Positions 1-6,712 are shown, counted from the stretch's first letter. The stretch: DNA of 17,290 nucleotides from a bacterium (GCA_030611905.1 JAUWOX010000005.1:1-17290), one strand, 5' to 3'. Translations and numbers: made by a program. Notes: generated from the sequence alone by a model not told the origin.

Positions 1-2
1 AC

Positions 3-332
3 AGCCAGCTTAGGCCAAAAACAGTTGTTATTCAGCATATTCCCAAAGAAGAAGTTACAGATGATAAGGGAAGACTGCGTTTGGATGTTACTGGTGAAGG
101 CACAGCTGAAGTATTCCGTGATGGAGAAGTAATTGAAGGAACTTGGACAAAAGAAGACAGAACGGCACGCACTAGATTCTATGACCAAGATGGCAATGAA
201 ATTGAATTTGGCCGCGGTCAAGTTTGGGTTACTGTTGTACCAGAGGGATTCAGCGTTGAATGGAGTCAGGAAGAAGAAGCAACTTCTGAAGATGAAATTA
301 CTAATAGCGAGCAGTCAGCCGAAAGTTACTAA
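3..332 (+). CDS. DUF3048 (YerB-like) lipoprotein, C-terminal part
   Basis: The reading frame is open from the window edge, so this is the 3' end of a longer gene; the first visible codons encode SQLRPKT. The visible 109 residues resemble the C-terminal domain of DUF3048/YerB proteins: a GEGTAEVFRDG strand, EGTWTKEDRTARTRFYD, then a G-rich GRGQVWVTVVP segment and an acidic tail. In that family the pattern of a dG..i.GtW block followed by a pGq.Wi.vvp block is typical. These are usually secreted or lipid-anchored proteins of unknown function. A methionine or TTG start inside the window would cut the domain, so the true start lies upstream. The gene ends at a strong terminator shared with the convergent prmC. 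Family assignment is by remembered pattern and is fairly sure; function is unknown. Confidence 0.75.
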   Translation, partial: SQLRPKTVVIQHIPKEEVTDDKGRLRLDVTGEGTAEVFRDGEVIEGTWTKEDRTARTRFYDQDGNEIEFGRGQVWVTVVPEGFSVEWSQEEEATSEDEITNSEQSAESY

Positions 333-350
333 GCAAAATTTTCTAATATA

Positions 351-379
351 AAAACCGCGGCAAATCCGCGGTTTTTTTT
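351..379. terminator. Bidirectional intrinsic terminator
   Basis: A perfect 10-bp stem (AAAACCGCGG / CCGCGGTTTT) with a 5-nt loop CAAAT, followed by a T run on the plus strand and by A-to-T complementarity on the minus strand. It lies between two convergent stop codons and can end both the DUF3048 gene and prmC. Confidence 0.93.
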
Positions 380-381
380 AT

Positions 382-1221
382 TTATAATTTTATTATCATC
401 ACCCTATCTTTCCCAGCCAAATCTTTTTTAATCTCAATTTTTGTCCCAGGAAATTTTCGTTTTGCTAATTTTTCCAGCTTATTTTTAAATACCGGATCAA
501 CCTCCAAAAATATTATCCCATTTTTATTTAAATATCCAGGAGCCATAGCTAGTAATTTTGCATACAGCTCAATTTCTTGTTTTGCAACCAATGCTTTTTT
601 CGGTTCAAATTTTCTAACATCTTTTTCAGTTAACTCCAGCTGTTCAATAGTTAAATAGGGGAGATTAGCGCAAATAATATCAACTTTGTTTTTCCCCAGA
701 GGCTTTAGTAAATCTCCATGCAATAATTTAACTTGCTTTTTAACTCTATGTTTTTTGGCATTCTTCCTGGTCACTTGCAAAGCTTTTTTAGAAATATCAA
801 TTGCCCAAATTTTTGCTCCTGGCAAATTCTTCGCCAACGAAATAGCAATACATCCAGAACCAGTTCCAACATCAGCGATTCTTACTTCTTTCTTCTTTCC
901 TCTTTCTTCTTTCATAACTTCTTCAACCAATATTTCTGTTTCTGGCCTGGGAATCAAAACACGCCTATCAACATAAAATTCCAATCCATAAAAATATTTC
1001 TTATCAATAATATAAGCGATTGGCTCGCCCTTTTTTCTTCTGGTCAATAATTTATCAAATCTTTCAACTCTATTCTTAGTTAATTCTTTGTCCGGATTGG
1101 CATACAAATATTCTTTCGGTTTTTCCAAAACAAAAGACAATAAAAGCTCTACGTCTAGATTGGGAGTCTTGGAAATAACTTTTAATTCTTTAGATTTTTT
1201 TAATAATTGCTTGATAGTCAT
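382..1221 (-). CDS. prmC: Peptide chain release factor N5-glutamine methyltransferase PrmC
   Basis: PrmC (HemK) methylates the glutamine of the GGQ motif in class I release factors using S-adenosylmethionine, which raises termination efficiency. At 279 residues it has the family's usual length. A helical N-terminal domain (about 1-75) contains RRKKGEPIAYI; IPRPETE at 90-96 is the family signature; the SAM-binding loop DVGTGSG is at 117-123; the substrate-binding NPPY motif reads NLPY at 186-189, a variant still compatible with PrmC. The usual EIG..Q segment near the C terminus reads EVDPVF here. The start ATG has no SD but has TATAAT 6 nt upstream. Its substrate gene prfA lies on the same strand but over 4 kb away, separated by a block of accessory genes, although prfA and prmC are commonly adjacent in bacteria. 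Confidence 0.93.
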   Translation of the reverse strand: MTIKQLLKKSKELKVISKTPNLDVELLLSFVLEKPKEYLYANPDKELTKNRVERFDKLLTRRKKGEPIAYIIDKKYFYGLEFYVDRRVLIPRPETEILVEEVMKEERGKKKEVRIADVGTGSGCIAISLAKNLPGAKIWAIDISKKALQVTRKNAKKHRVKKQVKLLHGDLLKPLGKNKVDIICANLPYLTIEQLELTEKDVRKFEPKKALVAKQEIELYAKLLAMAPGYLNKNGIIFLEVDPVFKNKLEKLAKRKFPGTKIEIKKDLAGKDRVMIIKL

Positions 1222-1227
1222 AATTCA

Positions 1228-1255
1228 ATTATATAGTAAAATTAAAAAAGCTCAA
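1228..1255 (-). promoter_or_regulatory. prmC promoter, predicted leaderless start
   Basis: On the minus strand TATAAT (1228-1233) sits 6 nt before the ATG, with TTGAGC (1250-1255) 16 nt further upstream. The expected transcription start would coincide with the start codon, giving a leaderless message. Confidence 0.6.
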
Positions 1256-1263
1256 TGATGAGC

Positions 1264-1653
1264 TTAGTCGACTTTTTTCCAAGAAACAATCGTGCCTTTA
1301 AGGAACAGATTTTCCTCCTGATCAAAACTAATAGACAAACGAACATTTGGACCCTCTGCGCCAATGCCCCGATCAGCTCTTTCAATTCTGTATCGCCTGT
1401 CGTGAATTAATGTCAAATTGACCAAAGAAATCGGTTTTCCTGTCCGACCTCCTGCTATTAGATCTCGAAAGAAAACATTATAGTTGTCATTTGCCAATAA
1501 CCAAGTAGTCAAATGAGGATCACCATCACGAACGTTTTCCTCACGCGCTCTGATTTCGCCTTTCTCGGTTTCTATAAAACAAAAAGATCGTCTGCCTAAT
1601 TTTTCTCCCTCTGTAACATCAATCGTTACATGACATTTTCTGGCTTCAGACAT
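1264..1653 (-). CDS. Unrecognised 129-residue protein, paralogue of its upstream neighbour
   Basis: I do not recognise this family. The start chosen is the ATG at 1653 (MSEARKCHVTID), because AAGGAGGGG (1658-1666) sits just upstream; a start at 1680 would translate across that SD. The protein looks soluble and beta-rich with no signal peptide or membrane helix, and contains charged segments such as ETEKGEIRAREENVRDGD. Its last residues, LKGTIVSWKKVD, resemble the end of the next gene upstream, LTGKIVSLVESVD, and both proteins are about 130 residues, which suggests a diverged tandem duplicate. The two genes are 45 nt apart on the same strand and probably share the promoter at 2150-2178. Codon use looks more GC-rich than in prmC. 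Function unknown. Confidence 0.7.
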   Translation of the reverse strand: MSEARKCHVTIDVTEGEKLGRRSFCFIETEKGEIRAREENVRDGDPHLTTWLLANDNYNVFFRDLIAGGRTGKPISLVNLTLIHDRRYRIERADRGIGAEGPNVRLSISFDQEENLFLKGTIVSWKKVD

Positions 1654-1657
1654 TTTG

Positions 1658-1666
1658 CCCCTCCTT
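1658..1666 (-). promoter_or_regulatory. Shine-Dalgarno site deciding the start at 1653
   Basis: AAGGAGGGG on the minus strand; its AGGAGG core is 6 nt from the ATG. It rules out the longer frame starting at 1680. Confidence 0.85.
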
Positions 1667-1698
1667 GTCCCATGTTCCATACGTTCTTTTTAGCGAGA

Positions 1699-2100
1699 TT
1701 AGTCTACTGATTCAACCAGAGAAACAATCTTTCCCGTCAGTGTATAATGGTCCATATATTCATCAACCAAAACAGGCAACATCGTTCCAGCATAAGAGCC
1801 CATAATTTTGCTCGAAGGCCATGCGGCAATATGCCTTATAAGATTTTCAATCATGCCCAGACACATCCTTGCAGACTTTCTAAGACCAGAACAATACATC
1901 GGCATTCTTTCATTTTTGAAGCCATCTAAATGAAAAAGACTTATTTCATTTCCTTGCTGCAAATTCGCAGGATCACTGAGGAGCGCATATCGTCCCCCAG
2001 GAGGACTTAGTCTATGCACAAAGCCTTCTACAATTTCAAAATCTAATTCAAAATCGCCCATTCCCGATGCTTCAAATCTTACTGTCATTTTCCTTGCCAT
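1699..2100 (-). CDS. Unrecognised 133-residue protein
   Basis: The start ATG is preceded by AAGGAGGGG, with the AGGAGG core at 2107-2112 and a 6-nt spacer, so the gene is well supported even though I do not recognise the family. The product is soluble, without signal peptide or membrane helix. It begins with alternating hydrophobic and charged residues (MTVRFEASGMGDFELDFEIVEGF), suggesting beta strands, has a central segment with two cysteines (MYCSGLRKSARMCLGM), and ends LTGKIVSLVESVD. That ending and the length match the downstream gene at 1264-1653, so I infer a tandem paralogous pair in one operon. A TTGACG-17-TAGACT promoter lies upstream. What the pair does cannot be told from sequence. 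Confidence 0.72.
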   Translation of the reverse strand: MARKMTVRFEASGMGDFELDFEIVEGFVHRLSPPGGRYALLSDPANLQQGNEISLFHLDGFKNERMPMYCSGLRKSARMCLGMIENLIRHIAAWPSSKIMGSYAGTMLPVLVDEYMDHYTLTGKIVSLVESVD

Positions 2101-2149
2101 TTCGCCCCTCCTTGTTTAAGGTTCGTTCATCAATCAATGCGAATATTTA

Positions 2150-2178
2150 AGTCTAGCTTATTAATCAAGCAACGTCAA
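2150..2178 (-). promoter_or_regulatory. Sigma70-type promoter for the paralogous pair
   Basis: Minus-strand TTGACG (2173-2178), a 17-nt spacer and TAGACT (2150-2155). The same unusual -10 word TAGACT is used in the promoter at 3375-3403. A leader of about 40 nt carrying an SD follows. Confidence 0.7.
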
Positions 2179-2181
2179 TAT

Positions 2182-3381
2182 CTAACCTATCCAATACCAA
2201 TTAACAAACATCACTGAAAATAAGCTCAATAGCATGCTAAATAACATTATTATACAATAATTCAGCCAGGCTCTTTTTGCCCCCCACTTCGCCAGTAAAA
2301 TAAACACTGGGAATAGAACTAAAGCAAATCTCGTCATTGAGATTAATGAACAAGTTGCAAAAGGAATTAACAATGCCAACAAGCAATACAACCCATAAGA
2401 TTTTCGCAATTTTGTAAAAACAAAAATAGAGAGTATTAAAAAAGCAGCAAAAAAGATAAATTCAAAATCATTTCTCAAAGAAAAAGCAAAATTTTCCGCC
2501 GGAAAAATCAAGTCATGAACATGATCCGTAATATTCTGCCAAATTCCGCCCAAGCTAAAACCTATTTTTCTATCCCATGCCCCTTGTGCTTTGATAAACA
2601 AAAATGGATCTTTGAATTTCACCCATAGATAAATCATATAACTTCCAAGCCCAGCTGGTACTAATAATGTCCAAAGCAATTTCTTAAGCTCGGATTTTCC
2701 TAGTTTTTTTATTTCTTTCCACTGAAGATTGTATTGTTCAAAATATTCCAATATTAAAACCGGAAATAAAATAATTCCAATCGGTCGCGCCAAAGCCGCG
2801 AAAAACCCAAAAGCTCCAGCCCATTTCCATTGCTTAGTTCTTGAATAATAAAGACTGGCGCAAGCCAAAAATATAAATAATGATTCAGTATAAATAGCCG
2901 CCAAAAATACGGCAGTAGGGAATAACAAAAAATAAAAAACAGTTCTCAATGATAAACTAGATTTTCGCAATTCCAGTTTCGCCAGCTTATATAAATAAAA
3001 ACATGCTCCCAGAGTTGCCAGGCTAGAAATTATCAAACCCGCCGCAACTTCAGACCTAAAAACAAAACTAAATATTTTAATTAACAAGGGATACAAAGGA
3101 AAAAAAGCAACATTATATAATTCCTTAGCTTGATCAAGAAAATATCCTTTTTCAGCAATTTCCAAATAAAATCCAGAATCCCATTTCACAAAGTACTGCA
3201 AAAATTCCGGCACTTTCTTTATTGTCCATGGATCCAAATGTTCGTAAGCCACATCTTGGTTAAAAAATAATCTCGCCTTTCCCAAAAAGGCTATCAGCTG
3301 CAAAATAATTCGCCAGCCCAAAAATAGGGCAATAATGCTAATTATTTCTTTTTTTGTTAGTTTTTGTTTTTCTCTTGACAT
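2182..3381 (-). CDS. PIG-V-like polytopic mannosyl/glycosyltransferase
   Basis: This 399-residue integral membrane protein resembles the PIG-V (GT76, COG5542) glycosyltransferases, GT-C fold enzymes that move a sugar from a polyprenyl-phosphate donor on the outer face of the membrane. Family features visible: an early luminal loop with KWDSGFYLEIAEKGYF (W-D-S-G-x-Y plus GY), NVAFFPLYPLL, and FPTAVFLAAIYTESLF. About nine to eleven hydrophobic helices follow one another to the C terminus. The start at 3381 (MSREKQKL) is preferred over 3495, because the extra 38 residues would run through the divergent promoter and into the lipoprotein gene. A minus-strand TATAAA (3391-3396) 9 nt upstream suggests a nearly leaderless message. 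It stands alone between unrelated genes; the acceptor molecule is unknown. Confidence 0.8.
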   Translation of the reverse strand: MSREKQKLTKKEIISIIALFLGWRIILQLIAFLGKARLFFNQDVAYEHLDPWTIKKVPEFLQYFVKWDSGFYLEIAEKGYFLDQAKELYNVAFFPLYPLLIKIFSFVFRSEVAAGLIISSLATLGACFYLYKLAKLELRKSSLSLRTVFYFLLFPTAVFLAAIYTESLFIFLACASLYYSRTKQWKWAGAFGFFAALARPIGIILFPVLILEYFEQYNLQWKEIKKLGKSELKKLLWTLLVPAGLGSYMIYLWVKFKDPFLFIKAQGAWDRKIGFSLGGIWQNITDHVHDLIFPAENFAFSLRNDFEFIFFAAFLILSIFVFTKLRKSYGLYCLLALLIPFATCSLISMTRFALVLFPVFILLAKWGAKRAWLNYCIIMLFSMLLSLFSVMFVNWYWIG

Positions 3382-3387
3382 AAAAAT
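3359..3387. repeat. Imperfect 29-nt direct repeat, left copy
   Basis: Matches 4279-4307 at 26 of 29 positions; both contain AGTTTTTGTTTT followed by TTGACATAAAAAT. The two copies bracket the lipoprotein gene, and each supplies the -35 box of a downstream promoter. Confidence 0.7.
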
Positions 3388-3403
3388 GATTTTATAGTAG
3401 ACT
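3375..3403 (+). promoter_or_regulatory. Divergent promoter: lipoprotein (+) and glycosyltransferase (-)
   Basis: Plus strand: TTGACA (3375-3380), 17-nt spacer, TAGACT (3398-3403). The plus -35 overlaps the start codon of the minus-strand glycosyltransferase, whose own -10 (TATAAA, 3391-3396 on the minus strand) lies in the plus spacer. The two polymerase footprints would collide. Confidence 0.7.
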
Positions 3404-3440
3404 AAAATAAGCTCTTTAAAATTGATCCCAAAGAAGGGAA

Positions 3441-3446
3441 GGGAGG
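3441..3446 (+). promoter_or_regulatory. Shine-Dalgarno site deciding the start at 3452
   Basis: GGGAGG with a 5-nt spacer to ATG 3452. It excludes the in-frame TTG at 3422, whose extra ten residues would run across the SD and delay the signal peptide. Confidence 0.85.
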
Positions 3447-3451
3447 AAACT

Positions 3452-4213
3452 ATGCGAAGAATGGTGTTGATGATGCTACTTCTTATGAGTTGCACAGGTT
3501 GTTATGATGAAGAACACAGTAATGAAGAGCCTTGTCGCCACGTCTATTCAGATCAGGGAAAAATAGAGAACAGAAATGGATCGATTCGGAGATCCGAATT
3601 CGTCGATAGAAGAGATGGAATGATCTATGAAACATATTACGAAGTCACTACTGGGCCACATGCCGATATCCAAGATGCTTTTGGCTTCGTGTCATTCCAA
3701 ATAACAGCGATTTTTTATCAAACTTATTCTGATGAATTTGATTTCTCAACGTCAAGAACTAGTTTAACGCTACATTATGTTTCCAACAGCCCGGACAATG
3801 TCGAAATCGTGGTGCGCAGGGCAAATATAGAACTACCACTTTTCTGCAAAGAGGAAACTAGATTAGTTCCGATCCACGGCAATAGTAACATTTCATTTTT
3901 GACGGTTGGACAAGAATATGTACTCCCGGGATCTGACCGAGAAATGAGAGAGCTAGAGATCGATATCACTGATCTTGCAAGAGGTGGGCTCCTTGACGGA
4001 CTTGAGGCAAAAAGTGATGTCAGCCCAATTCTGTTCACCATTCACGTGCGAGACGGAAAAAGCTTGATGGTTGATCATGCCACGCTCAACCTAGATTTCG
4101 ATGGAGTTGAGCATCCTACCTGCTCATATAATTTTCCTGGCAATAGTGATCCTAGCAACTATCATCCAGATCATCCGTATCCACTAGAAACCTACTCACC
4201 ACCAAATTTCTAA
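3452..4213 (+). CDS. Unrecognised secreted lipoprotein
   Basis: The 253-residue product starts MRRMVLMMLLLMSCTGCYDEE: two arginines, a short hydrophobic core and a lipobox-like L-M-S-C (C14) or C-T-G-C (C17), so I infer export and lipid anchoring. The mature part is acidic, polar and rich in likely beta strands, for example FGFVSFQITAIFYQTY and SRTSLTLHYVSN, as in an extracytoplasmic beta-sandwich, and ends in a His/Pro/Tyr-rich tail. No enzymatic motif is recognised. It has its own promoter (TTGACA-17-TAGACT), a full SD and a strong terminator, so it is a monocistronic unit. A 29-nt imperfect direct repeat lies on each side of it. Base use is less AT-rich than in neighbouring housekeeping genes. 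It could be a surface adhesin, or act with the neighbouring glycosyltransferase, but nothing in the sequence proves this. Confidence 0.8.
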   Translation: MRRMVLMMLLLMSCTGCYDEEHSNEEPCRHVYSDQGKIENRNGSIRRSEFVDRRDGMIYETYYEVTTGPHADIQDAFGFVSFQITAIFYQTYSDEFDFSTSRTSLTLHYVSNSPDNVEIVVRRANIELPLFCKEETRLVPIHGNSNISFLTVGQEYVLPGSDREMRELEIDITDLARGGLLDGLEAKSDVSPILFTIHVRDGKSLMVDHATLNLDFDGVEHPTCSYNFPGNSDPSNYHPDHPYPLETYSPPNF

Positions 4214-4233
4214 TATCTCCAGTACTTTTTTTT

Positions 4234-4256
4234 AGAGCCATTCGGCTCTTTTTTTT
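4234..4256 (+). terminator. Intrinsic terminator of the lipoprotein gene
   Basis: AGAGCC / GGCTCT stem, loop ATTC, followed by eight T. Confidence 0.93.
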
Positions 4257-4278
4257 GAAAAAATTACCGAAAAGACTC

Positions 4279-4307
4279 AGTTTTTGTTTTCCATTTGACA
4301 TAAAAAT
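4279..4307. repeat. Imperfect 29-nt direct repeat, right copy
   Basis: Second copy of the repeat at 3359-3387. On the minus strand it could still encode MSNGKQKL, echoing the MSREKQKL start of the glycosyltransferase, so it may be a duplicated piece of that gene's start. Confidence 0.65.
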
Positions 4308-4323
4308 AGTTATGTAATATAAT
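4295..4323 (+). promoter_or_regulatory. Perfect-consensus sigma70 promoter
   Basis: TTGACA (4295-4300), 17-nt spacer, TATAAT (4318-4323). An SD-bearing leader of roughly 25 nt follows to the ATG at 4355. Confidence 0.88.
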
Positions 4324-4354
4324 TTTATACCGCACCTTAGACTAGGAGGAAAAA

Positions 4355-4822
4355 ATGTTAAAGGCAATCAGGTTTTATTTCTTATGGTTCTTGTTTTTCG
4401 CAATTGTTTTTCCAGTAATGCTTGGATGTATTTGTATACTCATGAAACTTTTCTGGTTTACCGACAAGACTCTCATGTTTCAAGATATGATTTTGTTTCT
4501 GAAAATTGGGCTTGGATTTTGGACAATGTTTGTAGTAACGACTTTTTCCTTTGTCGCAAAAGACGAAGCAAACAGACAGATAGGATCAGGTATCAAGATT
4601 CAAGTTATTTCGCCAAGACCGAGTCTAGAATTAATGCCAATGCCTGTAGATAGTAGAGTATCTTTGCTACTACTTCCAGAGAGAAGATCGTCACTTACAG
4701 AAAGAAGATTCCTACCACCACCTCTAGGGAGAAGATTCTTGCCACCACTTGTAGAAAGAAGATCTTTGCCATCACTTCCAGAGAGAAGACTTCTTGGACC
4801 AAGAAGAACATGGATTGCCTAG
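4355..4822 (+). CDS. Two-helix membrane protein with Arg-rich nonapeptide repeats
   Basis: I do not recognise this 155-residue protein. AGGAGG at 4344-4349 fixes the start. Two hydrophobic helices span about residues 7-32 and 43-68, separated by a short loop containing FWFTDKT. The tail from about residue 105 is a degenerate tandem repeat of roughly nine residues with core x-x-(E/G)-R-R-(S/F)-L-P-x, present about five times (PERRSS, TERRFLPP, LGRRFLPP, VERRSLPS, PERRLLG). The positive-inside rule would place this arginine-rich tail in the cytoplasm, where it might bind anionic lipid or nucleic acid; that is inference. Repeat copies differ at synonymous and non-synonymous sites, so the array is not a recent duplication. 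It has a perfect-consensus promoter and its own terminator, and converges on the transposase element and prfA. Confidence 0.75.
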   Translation: MLKAIRFYFLWFLFFAIVFPVMLGCICILMKLFWFTDKTLMFQDMILFLKIGLGFWTMFVVTTFSFVAKDEANRQIGSGIKIQVISPRPSLELMPMPVDSRVSLLLLPERRSSLTERRFLPPPLGRRFLPPLVERRSLPSLPERRLLGPRRTWIA

Positions 4823-4825
4823 ACG

Positions 4826-4846
4826 GAGCCAAATTGGCTCTTTTTT
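4826..4846 (+). terminator. Intrinsic terminator after the Arg-repeat gene
   Basis: GAGCC / GGCTC stem with loop AAATT and six T. Its right arm and T run also form the first part of the 26-nt direct repeat that bounds the transposase insertion. Confidence 0.85.
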
Positions 4847-4861
4847 ATTTTAAGAACTTTT
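4836..4861. repeat. 26-nt perfect direct repeat, left copy (other copy 5640-5665)
   Basis: Identical to 5640-5665. The right copy overlaps the last codons and stop of prfA; the left copy overlaps the terminator at 4826-4846. Deleting one copy plus the DNA between them restores a plausible ancestral junction. Confidence 0.85.
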
Positions 4862-4862
4862 A

Positions 4863-4885
4863 GCTTTAAGAAACTCGGTTTTTTA
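4863..4885. repeat. 23-nt perfect direct repeat (other copy 5604-5626), core inverted at 4949-4962
   Basis: Contains AAACTCGGTTTTTT. The same core in inverted orientation at 4949-4962 would allow a 14-bp hairpin downstream of the transposase stop; on the minus strand it ends in a T run and may also act as its terminator. Confidence 0.8.
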
Positions 4886-4980
4886 TTTAATCAAAAATAT
4901 GCGTGATTAAGTACATCTTTTTTAAAACAACACTGTGTTTAATTTAACAAAAAACCGAGTTTCCTCCCGCTCCCATTTTA

Positions 4981-5577
4981 TCATTCCAAAATCAAACCCT
5001 GAATATCCTTATTTCTTTCTTCATATCTAACTAAATGATCGCGAACAGTTTCCCCGTATTCCTTATCAAAGCTATCAAACTGACAAGTAATTATTTGTTT
5101 ATTTATCAAAGTTCCATTCCTCAATCTAACATAATCTTGATATGAAGACCATGAATAACTACCTAATGAATATATTTTGTTATCAATATTCAAATCATCT
5201 CTATCTTTAACCGGGTTTATATGAATATAGGTTGAAAGATGAACTAGCTGACCTTCGTTTTTAATTTCAACATCTTTAAATTTACCTTGAAATAAAACTC
5301 CGTTTCGGTGATACTTTTCATTAAAAAACTTTGCATAACTAACTGTTAACCGATGCATAAATTTACTAATTCCATCATCTTTTATTTGTCTTAATAATAA
5401 ATGATAATGATTTGACATTAAAACATAACAAATAATATCCACCAGATCTTGTTTGTATTTTCTTAAAGATATTATAAATCGAAAGAGATCTCCATTCTCA
5501 AGAAATATTTGTCTTTTTTCAGTACCTCGATTATAGATATGGTAATAAAGATCAGTTGTAAATTTTGTTTTACGCAT
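4981..5577 (-). CDS. REP-associated tyrosine transposase (Y1_Tnp, HUH family)
   Basis: Y1-type transposases of the RAYT/IS200 group cut and rejoin single-stranded DNA through an HUH pair and a catalytic tyrosine. The 198-residue product opens with YYHIYNRGTEKRQIF, the standard start of this family, and has the HUH motif as MSNHYHLLL (H57, H59). It continues with SYAKFFNEKYHRNGVLFQGKFKDVEI and YIHINPVK, all hallmark segments, so the domain is complete and probably active. Tyrosines in the SYAKFF and YIHINP regions are candidates for the nucleophile. No SD precedes the start. It sits inside a repeat-bounded segment directly behind prfA. Palindromes elsewhere in the window (11447-11486, 16705-16769, 17144-17184) might be its non-autonomous substrates, but I see no shared sequence that proves this. 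Confidence 0.9.
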   Translation of the reverse strand: MRKTKFTTDLYYHIYNRGTEKRQIFLENGDLFRFIISLRKYKQDLVDIICYVLMSNHYHLLLRQIKDDGISKFMHRLTVSYAKFFNEKYHRNGVLFQGKFKDVEIKNEGQLVHLSTYIHINPVKDRDDLNIDNKIYSLGSYSWSSYQDYVRLRNGTLINKQIITCQFDSFDKEYGETVRDHLVRYEERNKDIQGLILE

Positions 5578-5653
5578 GAATTTTTATGCTTAAAAAAACT
5601 TACGCTTTAAGAAACTCGGTTTTTTACTAAAATCGCACAGGCTCTTTTTTATT

Positions 5654-6712
5654 TTAAGAACTTTTCAATTTTAATTTCTGATCCTCTTCCTCTAATTTAC
5701 CCAGCAAAACACCCAATTTTCCACTCAAAACACCAGGCAAATTTTTAACACTAAATTTAATTCGATGATCTGTAATTCTATCTTGCGGGAAATTATAAGT
5801 TCTAATCTTTTCTGATCGGTCTCCAGTTCCAACTTGCATTTTTCTTTCATCGCCGCGTTTTTTATTATCTTCTTCTTGTTTTTGAAATAATATTCTTGAT
5901 TTCAAAATCTTCAAGGCCTTAGCCTTATTTTTATGCTGTGATTTTTCATCCTGGCAAGTCACCACCAAATTAGTAGGTAAATAAGTTATTCTAATTGCTG
6001 AATCAGTTGTATTTACGCTTTGCCCGCCAGGACCAGAAGATCGGAAAGTATCAATCTTCAAATCACCAGGATCAATACTAATTTCCACATCTTCTGCCTC
6101 TGGCAATACAGCCACAGTCGCTGTTGAAGTATGAATCCGACCTGATTTTTCGGTCTCTGGCACTCTTTGCACCCGATGCACGCCGCTTTCATATTTTAAA
6201 TTTTTATAAACATTATTTCCCTTAACGCTAAATATAATTTCTTTAAATCCACCGATGCCAGTTCGATTAGAATTCATTATCTCAATTTTCCATCTTTTTG
6301 ACTCGGCATATTTCGAATACATTCTAAATAAATTAGCCGCGAACAAGGCCGCCTCATCGCCACCGGCTCCAGCTCGAATTTCTACGATTACATTTTTACT
6401 ATCATTCACGTCTTTTGGGAGCAAGGAAACTTCTAAATTCTTGTTCAACTTAATCTTTTCTGTTTTTAAATTATCTAATTCTTCTTGAGCAATAGCAACC
6501 AATTCATTATCTTGCTCTTTTAATATTTCCTCGTTTTCTTTGATTTGTTTATTAACTTCTTCCAAGCGATTTATTAAATCAACAACATCTCTTAATTCCG
6601 CCTGCCTTTTGGATAATTCAGTTAATTTTGTAGAATCTAAAATCTTTCCAGAATTAAGTTGGTTAGTTATTTCTTCATATTCTTTTTTTATTTTGTCCAA
6701 TCTTTCTTGCAT
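5654..6712 (-). CDS. prfA: Peptide chain release factor 1
   Basis: RF1 reads UAA and UAG in the ribosomal A site and triggers peptide release. The 352-residue length is typical. An N-terminal coiled-coil-rich domain (1-105) is followed by EIRAGAGGDEAALF, then RVPETEKSGRIHTSTATVAVLPE with the anticodon tripeptide in RF1 form (PxT, here P-E-T at 185-187, rather than the SPF of RF2), and GPGGQSVNTTDSAIR with the catalytic GGQ at 229-231. The Q is the target of PrmC. No SD is present; a minus-strand TATAAT at 6719-6724 lies 6 nt before the ATG. The last codons and stop lie within one copy of a 26-nt duplicated sequence, so an insertion has occurred exactly at its 3' end without damaging the frame. 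Confidence 0.97.
   Translation of the reverse strand: MQERLDKIKKEYEEITNQLNSGKILDSTKLTELSKRQAELRDVVDLINRLEEVNKQIKENEEILKEQDNELVAIAQEELDNLKTEKIKLNKNLEVSLLPKDVNDSKNVIVEIRAGAGGDEAALFAANLFRMYSKYAESKRWKIEIMNSNRTGIGGFKEIIFSVKGNNVYKNLKYESGVHRVQRVPETEKSGRIHTSTATVAVLPEAEDVEISIDPGDLKIDTFRSSGPGGQSVNTTDSAIRITYLPTNLVVTCQDEKSQHKNKAKALKILKSRILFQKQEEDNKKRGDERKMQVGTGDRSEKIRTYNFPQDRITDHRIKFSVKNLPGVLSGKLGVLLGKLEEEDQKLKLKSS

Larger units (their letters stand above)
4862..5639. mobile_element. Putative RAYT-carrying insertion between 26-nt duplications
   Basis: This 778-nt segment holds the Y1 transposase gene and is bounded by 26-nt perfect direct repeats (4836-4861, 5640-5665). Inside the boundaries, a 23-nt perfect direct repeat occurs near each end (4863-4885, 5604-5626), and an inverted 14-nt copy of its core (4949-4962) can pair with the left copy (4871-4884). 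Hairpin or repeat ends fit single-strand (HUH) transposition, but a 26-nt target duplication is not typical of IS200/IS605, so the mechanism is uncertain. Confidence 0.55.

Noticed and set aside
3382..3495. Longer N terminus for the glycosyltransferase starting at 3495
   Set aside because: It would run through the divergent promoter and into the start of the lipoprotein gene. The ATG at 3381 has a -10 box at the right distance.
3775..4041. Antisense frame inside the lipoprotein gene
   Set aside because: No SD or promoter, and the serine-rich composition is typical of a shadow frame.
5654..6712. Possible recoding of UGA because only RF1 is visible
   Set aside because: tsf and the gene at 12415-13089 end in TGA and no in-frame TGA occurs within the recognised genes; prfB may lie elsewhere.
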